DNA of 64,000 nucleotides from Gemmobacter nectariphilus (lineage in GTDB: Bacteria; Pseudomonadota; Alphaproteobacteria; Rhodobacterales; Rhodobacteraceae): positions 124,001 through 188,000 of the forward strand of contig DYMU01000001.1 of assembly GCA_020721445.1 (NCBI GenBank), in the 5' to 3' direction. The translations under genes were made by a program, and so were the position numbers. The notes under the pieces are model-generated. The model saw nothing but the letters and a program-made list of their open reading frames with translations, was not told the DNA's origin and did not search any database. Of the stretch, positions 63,626-64,000 are shown in pieces. Within the stretch, counting starts at the first letter, position 1. Each line of letters begins with the position of its first letter.

Positions 63626-63809
63626 CCCAAACGGGCCGCGCCGGCCACGGCTGGGGCCGATCACACAACCCGCTGATTTCCTTGCCGCTATCCGATAACA
63701 GACCGGCGTTTTTGCCTAGCACGGCCGCTTGCGTCATGTCTGGACCCATCCAGCCGTGTTGGACGTTTTGCTCTGCCCGCCACGGCGTTATGGGAAAGGA
63801 CACCCGACC

Positions 63810-64000
63810 ATGCTGCCAAATCTGAAAACCACCGCCCTTGCCGCCATCACCGCCCTGTCTGTCGCGCTGACCAGCGTGGCCCCCGCCAACGCCTTTGGCC
63901 GGGACGAGCGAAAGTTCCTGCAAGGCGTTGCTGCCGCGCTGATCGTGGGGGCGATCGTGCGCGATGCGCAGGGCCGTGCCCAGGCCGCGCCCAGCTATGC
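63810..64000 (+). CDS. Small exported protein of unknown function (N-terminal part, cut by window end)
   Basis: 63 codons are visible. A signal peptide (MLPNLKTTALAAITALSVAL...ANA, cleavage near 27) is followed by FGRDERKFLQGVAAALIVGA, a pattern found in short periplasmic or membrane-associated proteins of Rhodobacteraceae. GAAAGGA lies 9 nt before the ATG at 63810. The rest is outside the window, so no function is proposed. Confidence 0.6.
   Translation, partial: MLPNLKTTALAAITALSVALTSVAPANAFGRDERKFLQGVAAALIVGAIVRDAQGRAQAAPSY

Overview
The window looks like a chromosomal segment of a high-GC alphaproteobacterium of the Rhodobacteraceae (Rhodobacter, Paracoccus, Gemmobacter type). This rests on several things seen here: a hisD / UPF0262 / low-molecular-weight phosphatase cluster, an 18-repeat MORN protein, an FeS-type photolyase, SPOR and SH3 proteins of alphaproteobacterial style, TTTGCAAA boxes in front of a propionyl-CoA synthetase, an FNR-type box, and GC-rich coding throughout. 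I see no insertion sequence, phage gene, integrase, CRISPR array, toxin-antitoxin pair or rRNA operon. It reads as an ordinary core-genome region with several regulatory RNAs and a family of intergenic palindromic repeats.

Layout. 1-2.5 kb (minus): vitamin B12 uptake (btuB and the start of a btuF-like gene) behind a cobalamin riboswitch. 2.5-6.4 kb (minus): MATE exporter, hisD, UPF0262, phosphatase. 6.6-9 kb: methyltransferase, glutathione S-transferase, sugar-nucleotide epimerase. 9.2-15 kb (plus): parE, a DEAD-box RNA helicase, thymidine kinase, and an M48-peptidase-like protein that has lost its zinc motif. 15.1-16.4 kb (minus): SPOR-domain protein. 16.5-21.1 kb (minus): a compact nucleoside salvage operon cdd-deoA-deoB-add-upp. 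21.4-25.3 kb (plus): prpE, then an Hpt protein and a sigma-54 response regulator. 25.3-29.8 kb: nadK (TTG start), glyA with a strong terminator, an esterase, cytochrome b561 and small membrane proteins. 29.9-31.2 kb: tRNA-Ala(CGC), thioredoxin 2, DUF3775 and a small ORF. 31.3-35.9 kb (minus): glycine cleavage operon gcvT-gcvH-gcvP under a tandem glycine riboswitch. 36-43.3 kb: second MATE exporter, gltX, a small zincin, a Tat-exported metallo-beta-lactamase-fold protein, a PfkB kinase and glutamine-dependent NAD synthetase. 43.4-47.4 kb: the MORN protein followed by a (CCTGAC)10 tract, then an SDR/photolyase pair. 47.8-51.2 kb (plus): a leucine leader peptide and attenuator-like structure, leuA, and an SLC13-type transporter. 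51.5-57.2 kb (plus): the cell-shape operon mreB-mreC-mreD-mrdA-rodA. 57.2-64 kb: two 2-hydroxyacid dehydrogenases, a UDP-glucuronate epimerase-like enzyme, an SH3-domain protein, a cation diffusion facilitator, an aminotransferase, and the start of a small exported protein cut by the window end.

The genes form clear modules. Glycine metabolism is represented by glyA and the riboswitch-controlled gcv operon. NAD(P) supply has nadE and nadK. Nucleoside salvage is one near-continuous operon. Cell elongation is one operon from the actin-like filament to the transpeptidase and the glycan polymerase. The most interesting unexplained material is non-coding: a recurring intergenic element (a GC hairpin next to a GGAGTATTT-type core) seen five times, one copy lying inside a 229-bp element with perfect 21-bp terminal inverted repeats; the leuA leader; the boxes before prpE; and the hexanucleotide tract abutting the MORN stop codon. 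I did not find a clearly novel multi-gene system.
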